8,290 nt of DNA, from contig JALULB010000184.1 in NCBI GenBank assembly GCA_027041035.1, forward strand, positions 2,144-10,433, written 5' to 3'. Position 1 is the stretch's first letter; every line of letters starts with the position of its first letter. This stretch comes from Sedimenticola sp. GTDB taxonomy: Bacteria; Pseudomonadota; Gammaproteobacteria; Chromatiales; Chromatiaceae. A program made the translations under genes and the position numbers. Positions 1-6,436 of this stretch are shown here, piece after piece. Under the pieces are notes generated by a model. The model was not told the origin of the DNA, made no database searches, and saw nothing but the letters and a program-made list of their open reading frames with translations.

Positions 1-88
1 CCTCAGCTGTGCGTAACCGCCGATACGCGTCGCCTTCAGAAAATCCCTTGTGAAACCGGTATGCCGCGCGCTCATTGCGCGAATGCAT
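1..88 (-). CDS. possible 5' end of a divergent gene, running off the window edge
   Basis: On the minus strand an ATG at 88-86 opens a frame that stays open to the window edge (29 codons seen). The predicted start, MHSRNERAAYRFHKGFSEGD, is charged and looks protein-like. It is preceded by GGAAA at 97-93, a moderate ribosome binding site 4 bases from the ATG. The same frame is open upstream to a TGA at 226-224, but with no further ATG, GTG or TTG, so the true start could be ATG 88 or the frame could be an N-terminally broken remnant. A second minus-strand frame (ATG at 231-229) is also open to the edge but reads less like a protein. The segment ending in ...SEGDAYRRLR weakly resembles helices of ANTAR-type RNA-binding domains. 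That resemblance is too short to support a function. Partial and unrecognised. Confidence 0.3.
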   Translation of the reverse strand, partial: MHSRNERAAYRFHKGFSEGDAYRRLRTAE

Positions 89-240
89 GAAATTTCCGGT
101 CTCGCTGTTCGGCGTATCGATAAATGTGATCCAATTAGCAGCTTGAATATCTTTCCACCGATTTCTCGGAAAAATCGGAAGCAGTCGATGGAATGCACGT
201 GTCGGCCGTCTATATTGCAGCGATCATCCATTGACGGCTA
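89..240. promoter_or_regulatory. AT-richer intergenic region upstream of the DUF1800-DUF1501 operon
   Basis: This stretch is clearly AT-richer than the genes on either side and probably carries the promoter of the plus-strand operon, and of a divergent gene if one exists at 1-88. The best visible -10-like hexamer for the plus strand is TATATT at 211-216. I see no convincing -35 box at the right distance. If that hexamer is used, the 5' leader before the TTG at 241 would be under about 25 bases. No Shine-Dalgarno sequence is visible before 241. Confidence 0.35.
158..178. repeat. 7-bp perfect palindrome, candidate operator
   Basis: CCGATTT at 158-164 and its reverse complement AAATCGG at 172-178 are separated by 7 bases. 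It lies about 60 bases before the start of the DUF1800 gene, in the presumed promoter region. No T-run follows it, so it does not look like an intrinsic terminator. A protein-binding operator is possible, but chance is not excluded. Confidence 0.3.
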
Positions 241-3200
241 TTGAATGTGATTCTCTCTACCCGCTATCCCTATTTTATCCACCGCGCCCTTGCCGTGGTG
301 TTTTTCCTCCTGCTTCCATTGAGTCTATCCGCCGCCGGCAATACGCTGACGGTTCAACTGGACGACCTCTACTCAGGCCAGTCGTTGGCTGGTGTGAGGG
401 TGACGTTGCAACGGGTCGAACCTGGCGATGCCCTGACCTGGGTGGGCAGCGCGCGCACTGACGCGCAAGCGGAGGTCCATTTCGATGTCGATGCCAGCAA
501 GCGCTACCGCGTGGTGGCGCGCCCGTATGGCGGCAAGGCGGCAAGCCAGCCTTTCCCCGGTTCGGTCGCTCGGGTCCGCCTGGCGGTCGGTCGCCTGCCC
601 GTGGTGGTGCGCTCGGCGTTGAACGGGCAACCGCTGGCCGGAGAAAAGGTCACGCTGTACCGGATGCGCGAGGACGGTAGCCGGGAATGGTTCTCCCAAC
701 ACGAGACCGATGCGAACGGTCTGGTGATATTCGAGCCGGATGGCCTGGACGCCGGCGCCCGCTATCGACTCGGCGCCGCGAGTCCGGCGGATGGCAGCCG
801 TAAATACAGTGCGTTGATCAGCGCCACCGGGCCGTTCGAGTTCGTGGTTGGCAACCCGCCGGTGGAGGTTGAGGTCGTCAACGGTGTCAGCGGGCAGCCG
901 CTGGCCAGCCTGGAACTGAACGTCTTCGAGCGGATTGGCGCCGACGAGCGGCGCTGGGTGGCGCAAAGAACCACCGATGAGAACGGCCAGACATTGATCG
1001 ATCTCGACGGTCTGGATGCCGGTCGGGTCTATTATCTGTCCGCCAAGCCCTACAACGCCGGTCGGGTGGATTCCAGCGATATCTCCCGGCCGGGCAAGTT
1101 CCACATGCGCGTCGGCACGACCCCGGTGCGGCTGCTCGATGCGCGGACCGGCGCGGTCATCCCGGCGGTGAAGCTGACCGCCTACCGCAAGACAGAGGAC
1201 GGTCGCTTGCACTGGTATCGATCCGCCGAGACCGATGCGACGGGCACGGTGTATTTCGATCTGCCGGCGCTGGGCGCGGGCGAGTGGTATCAGTTTCGCG
1301 CGCGCAGCCCCTTTTCCCGCGACCAGCGCTTCTATTCGGCGGTGATCGGCGTGCCAGGGCCGTTCGATTTTCTGGTGGAGCCGGGTACCCCGACAGCCGC
1401 GGATCGCAAGCTGCCAACGGTGTCCATCCTGTCGCCGCGCGGTGATCTGCCGGTCGCGGATGCCGGTTTCAGCCTGAGCGGCGTGGCCGACGACGATCAG
1501 GCGCTTTCCACGCTCGAAGCGACGGTCAACGACCCCCTGCTGGGTACCACGCACCTCCAGGTCAGCCTGGACGCAAGCTCGGGGCAGTGGCGGGCGAGCG
1601 TTCCGGCCGCCAGCATCAGCAGCGGCGAGCGCGTCAGTTTGCGGATCAAGGTGTGGGACAGCTCGCGGAACGCGGCGTCGGCGAGCGTCGATGTCGATGT
1701 CATCCAGGATACGCTGGAACCGGAGATACACATCCTCGCGCCGTCCAACGCGAATGGCCTGTCGGAGAAGGGCTTTCTGATCCGTGGCAACGCCAGCGAC
1801 AACACCGGCATCGATGCGTTGACGGTGACCCTGCGGGCCAGCGATGGTCGGACGATCGCTGGCGGCCAGCCGATCAAGCTCTCAGCGGCCGGAAACTGGG
1901 CCTACTGGGCGCCGGACGAATCGCTGCTCGCCGGCCAGTCGATCAGCGCGCTGATTCGCGCCAGCGACAGCGCCGGCAATGTCGCCGAGATACCCTTGGA
2001 CCTGTCCATCGTCGCGGCCTCGCTTACCCCGGCCCATTGGCTGAATCGCCTTACCTTTGGTGTCTCCGACGAGGCGCTGCGGGAGATCGCCTCGATGGGC
2101 AAGACGGCCTGGCTGAACCAGCAACTGTTCTCCCCGCTGAGCATCCCCGACGACGAGGCCGACGCGCTGTTGGAACAGGCCAACCAGGATTCCAAGCGTG
2201 ATCTGGCCCGCTATGCCTTGGCGCGCGCCGTCACGACGCGCCGTCAGTTACGCGAGGTGATGATCTGGTTCTGGGACAACCATTTCAACACCGATGTCAA
2301 CAAGCATGGGCGTGCCGCCTACGAGTTTCGCGAGTACGAGCTGTTTCGCGAGCATGCCCTGGGGCATTTCCGCGATCTGCTGGAGATCAGCGCGACCAGT
2401 CCGGCGATGCTGATCTATCTGGACAACATCAGCAGCCGCAAGGGCAACCCCAACGAGAACTACGCGCGCGAGTTGCTGGAATTGCATACCCTCGGCGTCA
2501 ACGGCGGCTACAGCGAGCAGGACGTCGCCGAGGTGGCGCGCGCGTTCACCGGCTGGCGTGTCAAGCAGCGTGCTTTCTTCTTCGATTCACGTCGTCACGA
2601 TGACGAGGCGAAGAACGTGCTCGGGCAGTGGATCGCGCCCGATGGCGGTATCGACGATGGTCGTCAGGTGCTGGATCTACTCGCCAGTCACCCGTCGACC
2701 GCGCGTTTCATCTGCACCAAGCTGGCGCGACGCTTCGTCGCCGACAAGCCGGACAGCGCGCTGGTTGCGGGCTGCGCCGAGGTCTTCCTGGATACCGATG
2801 GCGACATCGCCCAGGTACTTGCCTATCTGTTCGCGAGTCCCGACTTTGTCGCCGCCGAGCGCTTCCACGCGAAGTACAAGAACCCGGCGGAGTATATCGT
2901 CAGCATGCTGCGCGCATTGCCGATCGTTCCCGGAGGCAGTGGCCTGCGCAACGCGTTGGAGGGCATGGCGATGCCGCTGTTCATGAACCCGGTGCCGACC
3001 GGCTGGCCCGACAGCGGCGACAAGTGGATAAGCTCGAATCAGAGCTTGAACCGCGCCCGTTTGGCGATACGCATCGCCTACAGCCCGGTGCGTGACTACC
3101 GCGACCATGTGACCCTGAAGCCTGTCGTCCAGGCGGCGGGGCTGGATACCACGGATGCCGTCGTCGGCCATTTCGTCGAACTGCTGTTGCAGGGCGATGC

Positions 3201-3333
3201 CAGCGCCGCCGAGATCGCGGTGTTGCGTTCACTCGCTGGCGAAGATTTCGACCCCGAACAGGAGGATGCCGAGGCCGCGCTCAGCCGGCTGGTTTCCGTG
3301 ATGCTCGCGATGCCCGGCTTTCAGCTTAAGTAG
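241..3333 (+). CDS. large secreted DUF1800 protein with N-terminal repeat and Ig-like modules
   Basis: This 1030-residue exported protein has an unknown biochemical role. Residues 1-32 form a Sec-type signal peptide: arginines at 8 and 15, a hydrophobic core around 17-29, and likely cleavage near SLSAA-G. Four tandem repeats of about 85-90 residues follow (about 34-117, 119-204, 207-292, 294-380). They share a GQxLA...TDAxG...FDLDGLDAG pattern, like carboxypeptidase-regulatory or transthyretin-type beta domains. Two Ig-like modules come next (about 391-489 and 491-591, each ending in a D-S-x-x-N turn). The DUF1800 domain spans about 595-1030, with WLNRLTFG near 600, WFWDNHFN at 676-683 and NENYARELLELHTLGV at 738-753. 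Most DUF1800 proteins I know are roughly half this length, so the front half is an addition. An in-frame TGA at 232-234 restricts the start to TTG 241 or GTG 247. Neither has a clear ribosome binding site. It is coupled to the DUF1501 gene downstream, the usual partner of this family. Confidence 0.9.
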   Translation: MNVILSTRYPYFIHRALAVVFFLLLPLSLSAAGNTLTVQLDDLYSGQSLAGVRVTLQRVEPGDALTWVGSARTDAQAEVHFDVDASKRYRVVARPYGGKAASQPFPGSVARVRLAVGRLPVVVRSALNGQPLAGEKVTLYRMREDGSREWFSQHETDANGLVIFEPDGLDAGARYRLGAASPADGSRKYSALISATGPFEFVVGNPPVEVEVVNGVSGQPLASLELNVFERIGADERRWVAQRTTDENGQTLIDLDGLDAGRVYYLSAKPYNAGRVDSSDISRPGKFHMRVGTTPVRLLDARTGAVIPAVKLTAYRKTEDGRLHWYRSAETDATGTVYFDLPALGAGEWYQFRARSPFSRDQRFYSAVIGVPGPFDFLVEPGTPTAADRKLPTVSILSPRGDLPVADAGFSLSGVADDDQALSTLEATVNDPLLGTTHLQVSLDASSGQWRASVPAASISSGERVSLRIKVWDSSRNAASASVDVDVIQDTLEPEIHILAPSNANGLSEKGFLIRGNASDNTGIDALTVTLRASDGRTIAGGQPIKLSAAGNWAYWAPDESLLAGQSISALIRASDSAGNVAEIPLDLSIVAASLTPAHWLNRLTFGVSDEALREIASMGKTAWLNQQLFSPLSIPDDEADALLEQANQDSKRDLARYALARAVTTRRQLREVMIWFWDNHFNTDVNKHGRAAYEFREYELFREHALGHFRDLLEISATSPAMLIYLDNISSRKGNPNENYARELLELHTLGVNGGYSEQDVAEVARAFTGWRVKQRAFFFDSRRHDDEAKNVLGQWIAPDGGIDDGRQVLDLLASHPSTARFICTKLARRFVADKPDSALVAGCAEVFLDTDGDIAQVLAYLFASPDFVAAERFHAKYKNPAEYIVSMLRALPIVPGGSGLRNALEGMAMPLFMNPVPTGWPDSGDKWISSNQSLNRARLAIRIAYSPVRDYRDHVTLKPVVQAAGLDTTDAVVGHFVELLLQGDASAAEIAVLRSLAGEDFDPEQEDAEAALSRLVSVMLAMPGFQLK
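340..1380 (+). other. region encoding four tandem ~85-90-residue beta-domain repeats
   Basis: Within the DUF1800 protein, four diverged copies of one module are visible at protein level. The landmarks GQSLA (residue 46), GQPLA (129), GQPLA (218) and GAVIP (304) are spaced 83, 89 and 86 residues apart. Each is followed about 25 residues later by a TD-A/E-x-G/A turn, then, in copies 2-4, by a leucine-x-A/D-G pair before an aromatic strand. Copies 2 and 3 are the most alike. This looks like internal module duplication, with a likely role in adhesion or as a stalk (inference). Confidence 0.7.
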
Positions 3334-3337
3334 GTGG
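3332..3337 (+). promoter_or_regulatory. ribosome binding site of the DUF1501 gene, overlapping the upstream stop
   Basis: AGGTGG at 3332-3337 sits 5 bases before the ATG at 3343 and shares two bases with the TAG stop (3331-3333) of the DUF1800 gene. This selects ATG 3343 over the in-frame GTG codons at 3334 and 3337, and implies translational coupling. Confidence 0.7.
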
Positions 3338-3342
3338 TGAAA

Positions 3343-4590
3343 ATGGACAGAAGAATATTCTTGAAGAAGCTCAGCGCCGCGACCCTGGCCGGCGCCGGCA
3401 TGACCCTGAACCCGGCGGCCGGCACCTTGCTGAAGTTCGCCCGCGCGGCGACCGGCGGCAACAAAACCCTGGTGGTGATCTTCCAGCGTGGGGGCTGTGA
3501 CGGCCTGAATGCGGTGGTGCCCTACGCCGATCCCGATTACCGAAGGCATCGGCCGACCCTGGCGATTCCCGCGCCCGGCGCGGCGGAACGCGCGGCGCTG
3601 GATCTGGACGGATTCTTCGGCCTGCATCCGTCGCTGGCCGGACTCCACGAGATCTACCAGGAGAACAACCTCGCGATCTTTCCGGCGGTGCACTATCCCG
3701 ATGCGTCACGTTCGCATTTCGACAGCCAACGGCTGATCGAAGGCGCCGCGCTGCAACGCCAGAACGACGGCTGGTTGAATCGCGTGATTCAGCAGAATCC
3801 CAACGCCGATCTACTCAACGCGGTCGCGTTGGGATCGCAGTTGCCGTTCTCGCTCTTCGGCGATATCCAGGTACCGTCCTTCGACAGTCTGCAAACCGCG
3901 TTGGGCGCGCCAGATACCCAGGAACCGGCTATACAGGCCGCGCTGGACGCAATTTTTCGGAACGCGCCGCCGACCAGCGGCAATCGCGATCGGCTGTACG
4001 GCGCCGGCCGGGTCGCGATGGAGATGCTGGATCAGCTCGCCTTGCTCGCCCAGGGCGAATATGTCGCGGAGAACGGCGCGAACTATGCCGATGACGGCTT
4101 TGCCCAGCAGTTGAAGCAGGTCGCCCGGCTGATCAAGGCGGATGTGGGGCTGGAGATCGCCACGCTGAATATCGGCGGCTGGGATACGCACTCGAACCAG
4201 GGCGCGGCGGAAGTCGGAGGCACCCAGGCGCGGCGCTTCGCCATCTTCGCCGACGGTCTGCGGGCTTTCTATCGGGATATGGCCGACCGCCGGGACGATG
4301 TCATGGTACTGACCATGACCGAGTTCGGGCGCACCGTGCAAGAGAACGCCAGTGGCGGTACCGACCACGGCAAGGCGTCCGCCTGGTTTGCCTTCGGTGG
4401 CCAGACGCAAGGTGGCGTGCATGGGGGATGGCCGGGTCTGGACGAAGCCGATCTGGACCAGGGGCGCTTCCTGCGTTACACCGTGGACTACCGGCATATC
4501 CTCGCGGATGTACTCAGCGGACACCTCGGAGTGAGAAACCTCGGCGCGATTCTGCCGGACCTGCTCCGGGTGCTTCCCGAGCGCGCATAA
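3343..4590 (+). CDS. DUF1501 family protein with twin-arginine signal
   Basis: A 415-residue DUF1501 protein. The family is annotated as distantly related to the alkaline phosphatase/sulfatase fold, and its substrate is unknown. The N-terminus MDRRIFLKKL fits the twin-arginine motif R-R-x-F-L-K, followed by a weakly hydrophobic alanine-rich stretch and a probable cleavage site near residues 33-38 (ARA-A). Export in folded form by Tat is therefore likely, as is common in this family. Recognisable family motifs are RGGCDGLNAVVPYADPDY (49-66), SHFDSQ (124-129), GGWDTH (278-283), EFGR (327-330) and GGTDHG (338-343). The Asp and His residues of the last motifs are plausible metal or phosphate ligands (inference). 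Length is normal and no damage is seen. The start is ATG 3343 because of the AGGTGG ribosome binding site; GTG 3334 would add three residues. It lies 9 bases after the DUF1800 gene, forming the familiar DUF1800-DUF1501 pair. Confidence 0.92.
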   Translation: MDRRIFLKKLSAATLAGAGMTLNPAAGTLLKFARAATGGNKTLVVIFQRGGCDGLNAVVPYADPDYRRHRPTLAIPAPGAAERAALDLDGFFGLHPSLAGLHEIYQENNLAIFPAVHYPDASRSHFDSQRLIEGAALQRQNDGWLNRVIQQNPNADLLNAVALGSQLPFSLFGDIQVPSFDSLQTALGAPDTQEPAIQAALDAIFRNAPPTSGNRDRLYGAGRVAMEMLDQLALLAQGEYVAENGANYADDGFAQQLKQVARLIKADVGLEIATLNIGGWDTHSNQGAAEVGGTQARRFAIFADGLRAFYRDMADRRDDVMVLTMTEFGRTVQENASGGTDHGKASAWFAFGGQTQGGVHGGWPGLDEADLDQGRFLRYTVDYRHILADVLSGHLGVRNLGAILPDLLRVLPERA

Positions 4591-4609
4591 CGCCCGAGCG
4601 GGATTCCTG

Positions 4610-4641
4610 TAGTATTGGCGTATCGCCGCCAAGGCGTACTA
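4610..4641 (+). other. imperfect stem-loop in the leader of the kinase-fusion gene
   Basis: TTGGCG (4615-4620) pairs with CGCCAA (4627-4632) across a 6-base loop, and TAGTA (4610-4614) pairs with TACTA (4637-4641), leaving GGCG (4633-4636) as a bulge. No T-run follows, so it is not a standard terminator. It ends 10 bases before the AGGA ribosome binding site, so it could affect mRNA stability or translation. TAGTAT at 4610-4615 also resembles a -10 box, but I see no matching -35. Confidence 0.3.
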
Positions 4642-4651
4642 TCGCGCCCAC

Positions 4652-4655
4652 AGGA
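4652..4655 (+). promoter_or_regulatory. ribosome binding site deciding the TTG start of the kinase-fusion gene
   Basis: AGGA at 4652-4655 lies 6 bases before TTG 4662. No ATG or GTG in this frame lies between the end of the DUF1501 gene and the conserved N-terminal kinase region, so this TTG is the best start. Confidence 0.55.
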
Positions 4656-4661
4656 TCCCCA

Positions 4662-6224
4662 TTGCCCGCCAACGTTGTCCGGAACCCGCTGATCGCCGCG
4701 TTGCTGAAACGGCTTGCCGCCGATCCTCGCGGGGATTCGCCACGCCTGATCGAGACGCATATCTCGTGGGTGCTGCTCGCCGGGGAACGCGCCTACAAGA
4801 TCAAGAAGCCGCTGGATCTGGGCTTCCTGGATTTCTCGACACTGGAGAAGCGGCGTTTCTTCTGCGAGGAGGAATTGCGCCTGAACCGTCGCTTGGCGCC
4901 GGATTACTATCTCGCCGTCGAGCCGATCACCGGCACGCTTCACGCACCCGAGATCGGCGCTCCCGGCGAAGCCATCGAATACACCGTCGTGATGCGGCGC
5001 TTTCCCGACGACAGCCATCTCGATGACGCGCATCCGCGCGCGGAGTGGTTCGACGCCTTCGCCGTGTTGATGGCCGATTTCCACCAGCGTGTCGAACGCG
5101 CCGCGCACGACAGCCATTACGGCCGGCCCGATGTCGTCCTTCGGCCGATGCGGGAGAACTTCGCCCAACTGTCCGCCGCCGGTGTCGTGGCCGACAGCGC
5201 GGAACGGCTGAAAAGGCTGCGTGACTGGAGCGACGCCGAGTTCGAGCGCTTGCAGCCCATGATCATCCAGCGCCGCGCCGACGGCTTCGTGCGCGAATGT
5301 CATGGCGACCTGCATTTGGGCAACATGGCCTGGGTGGACGGCAAGCCACTGGTGTTCGACTGCATCGAGTTCAACGCCGACCTGCGCTGGATCGATATCA
5401 TCAGCGAGATCGCTTTTCTGGTGATGGATCTGCATGCCCGCCGGCGGCCAGCCTTCGCCGCGCGTTTCCTGAATACCTGGCTGGAGGCCATCGGCGACTA
5501 TGCCGGTGTCGTCCTGCTGCGTTTCTACCTGGTGTATCGCGCCCTGGTGCGGGCCAAGGTCGAGGCGATCCGCGCGGCGCAAGCCGATACCGACGTGACC
5601 GCCCGCGCCGACGCGCGTGCCGCCGCGTTGTGCTATCTCCGTCTGGCGGATGCCTTTCGCCGGCCGGGGAAAGCCTGTCTGATCCTGACGCGCGGTCTGT
5701 CCGCCTCCGGCAAAACGAGTCTGACACGACCACTGCTGGAACGTCTCGGGGCGATTCGCATCCGCTCGGATGTCGAGCGCAAGCGCCTGTTCGGCCTGCG
5801 CGCGGAGGACAGCGGCGCGGCCGCGATCGGCGCGGGGATCTATTCGGCGCGGGCTGGCCGGCGCACCTACGCCCGCCTGCTGGAACTGGCCGCTGGGTTG
5901 CTGCGCGCGGGTTGTCCGGTGATCGTCGATGCGGCTTTTCTCGATGCCGGACAGCGCGCGCCGTTTCGTGAACTGGCCGGGGTCGTCGGGGTGCCCTGGG
6001 TGATTCTGGACTTCGAAGCGTCGGCCGATACCCTGCGGCGGCGCATCCAGCAGCGCCGGGGCGATGCCTCCGACGCGGATCTGAAGGTGCTGGAGCATCA
6101 GCTGGCCACGCGTGCCCCGTTGAACGCTGATGAAATGGCGCATGTCATGCGTATCGACACCGAGCGGCCGTTCGACGCCGATGCGCTCGCGCGGCGTATC
6201 CGCTCCCTGCATTCGAGCCGCTGA
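4662..6224 (+). CDS. fused APH-like kinase and P-loop ATP-binding protein
   Basis: This 520-residue cytoplasmic protein has two ATP-using domains and matches the family often annotated as bifunctional aminoglycoside phosphotransferase/ATP-binding protein. The first domain (about 30-330) has a kinase-like fold: N-lobe lysines in YKIKKPLDLGFLDFST (45-60), catalytic loop HGDLHLGN (214-221) and the metal-binding aspartate in FDCIEF (D233). The second domain (about 338-515) is a small-molecule-kinase-type P-loop NTPase: Walker A GLSASGKT (345-352), RSDVERKR (368-375), a Walker B-like VDAAF (422-426) and an arginine-rich lid near 459-466. All key residues are present. The substrate is unknown, and drug resistance should not be assumed from the APH label. 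The frame is open further back to ATG 4428, but that part overlaps the DUF1501 gene and is low-complexity shadow. The gene sits 71 bases after the DUF1501 gene, so co-transcription is possible. Its TGA lies 5 bases before the mobile element's target duplication. Confidence 0.88.
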   Translation: MPANVVRNPLIAALLKRLAADPRGDSPRLIETHISWVLLAGERAYKIKKPLDLGFLDFSTLEKRRFFCEEELRLNRRLAPDYYLAVEPITGTLHAPEIGAPGEAIEYTVVMRRFPDDSHLDDAHPRAEWFDAFAVLMADFHQRVERAAHDSHYGRPDVVLRPMRENFAQLSAAGVVADSAERLKRLRDWSDAEFERLQPMIIQRRADGFVRECHGDLHLGNMAWVDGKPLVFDCIEFNADLRWIDIISEIAFLVMDLHARRRPAFAARFLNTWLEAIGDYAGVVLLRFYLVYRALVRAKVEAIRAAQADTDVTARADARAAALCYLRLADAFRRPGKACLILTRGLSASGKTSLTRPLLERLGAIRIRSDVERKRLFGLRAEDSGAAAIGAGIYSARAGRRTYARLLELAAGLLRAGCPVIVDAAFLDAGQRAPFRELAGVVGVPWVILDFEASADTLRRRIQQRRGDASDADLKVLEHQLATRAPLNADEMAHVMRIDTERPFDADALARRIRSLHSSR

Positions 6225-6228
6225 GCGA

Positions 6229-6236
6229 GCGCTGAG
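6229..6236. repeat. left 8-bp target-site duplication of the MITE-like element
   Basis: GCGCTGAG directly abuts the left tip of the element at 6237. The identical 8-mer abuts the right tip at 6437-6444. The match of length and position to both tips is what marks it as a target duplication. Confidence 0.8.
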
Positions 6237-6269
6237 GTAACTACTCAGCTAACCACTGAAATGCGCCAG
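6237..6269 (+). repeat. left copy of the 33-bp end sequence
   Basis: This segment begins at the left tip (GTAACTACTCAG) and ends CTGAAATGCGCCAG. It matches the reverse complement of 6372-6404 at 27 of 33 positions without gaps. Weaker pairing continues to about 6296. Confidence 0.8.
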
Positions 6270-6371
6270 CTCTGCGTTCAAAAATGGTCATTTACACTTG
6301 TAACCCGGCAATTGCTCCTGCATTGCCCTAATAAGTTACATCCCTGTAACGATCACATTTTTTGCCTTGAT

Positions 6372-6404
6372 CTGACGCATTTCAGCGGCGATCTGAGCAG
6401 TTAC
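6372..6404 (-). repeat. internal right copy of the 33-bp end sequence
   Basis: This is the inverted partner of 6237-6269 (27 of 33 positions). It ends 32 bases inside the right tip. The right side of the element therefore carries two copies of the GTAACT-A/G-CTCAG motif in the same orientation (6393-6404 and 6425-6436), and the left side carries one. Confidence 0.75.
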
Positions 6405-6436
6405 CCTTTGATTTGATCTGCTCGCTGAGTAGTTAC

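Larger units (their letters stand above)
6237..6436. mobile_element. 200-bp MITE-like non-autonomous element with IS66-type ends
   Basis: The element is bounded by perfect 13-bp inverted repeats, GTAACTACTCAGC at 6237-6249 and GCTGAGTAGTTAC at 6424-6436, and flanked by identical 8-bp direct repeats (GCGCTGAG). IS66-family elements are known for ends starting GTAA and for 8-bp target duplications, so an IS66-type transposase acting in trans is the likely mover (inference). It has no room for a transposase. A short minus-strand frame (6291-6241, 16 codons) ends 4 bases inside the left tip and could be a relic, but this is not established. A longer imperfect inverted repeat (6237-6296 against 6345-6404) and a central stem (6299-6304 with 6335-6340, 6307-6312 with 6322-6327) let nearly the whole element fold as one hairpin. 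It is much AT-richer than the surrounding genes. Confidence 0.8.

Noticed and set aside
2..18. CTCAGC...GTAAC near the window start as a second copy of the mobile element's end
   Set aside because: The two short words occur with different order and spacing from the tip sequence, and no neighbouring similarity supports it.
50..244. Plus-strand open frame of 64 codons starting at GTG 50
   Set aside because: No ribosome binding site, no recognisable protein character, and it lies in the AT-rich presumed promoter region ending just past the DUF1800 start.
373..1731. Long minus-strand open frame antisense to the DUF1800 gene
   Set aside because: GC-rich codon bias of the sense gene leaves antisense frames open. 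Its translation is Arg/Gly/Ala/His-rich with no domain, and the plus strand has clear domains throughout.
4593..4602. CCC-GAGC-GGG mini-hairpin after the DUF1501 stop as a terminator
   Set aside because: The stem is only 3 bp with no T-run, too weak to call in GC-rich DNA.
4428..4661. Upstream extension of the kinase-fusion gene to ATG 4428
   Set aside because: It overlaps the DUF1501 gene in another frame, is Arg/Pro/Ser-rich, and lacks a ribosome binding site. AGGA before TTG 4662 fits better.
4488..6212. 574-codon minus-strand open frame antisense to the kinase-fusion gene
   Set aside because: The sense strand has intact catalytic motifs from end to end. The antisense product is low-complexity and matches no fold that I can recognise.
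6405..6423. FNR-like TTGAT motifs inside the mobile element
   Set aside because: The spacing and second half-site do not fit TTGAT-N4-ATCAA.
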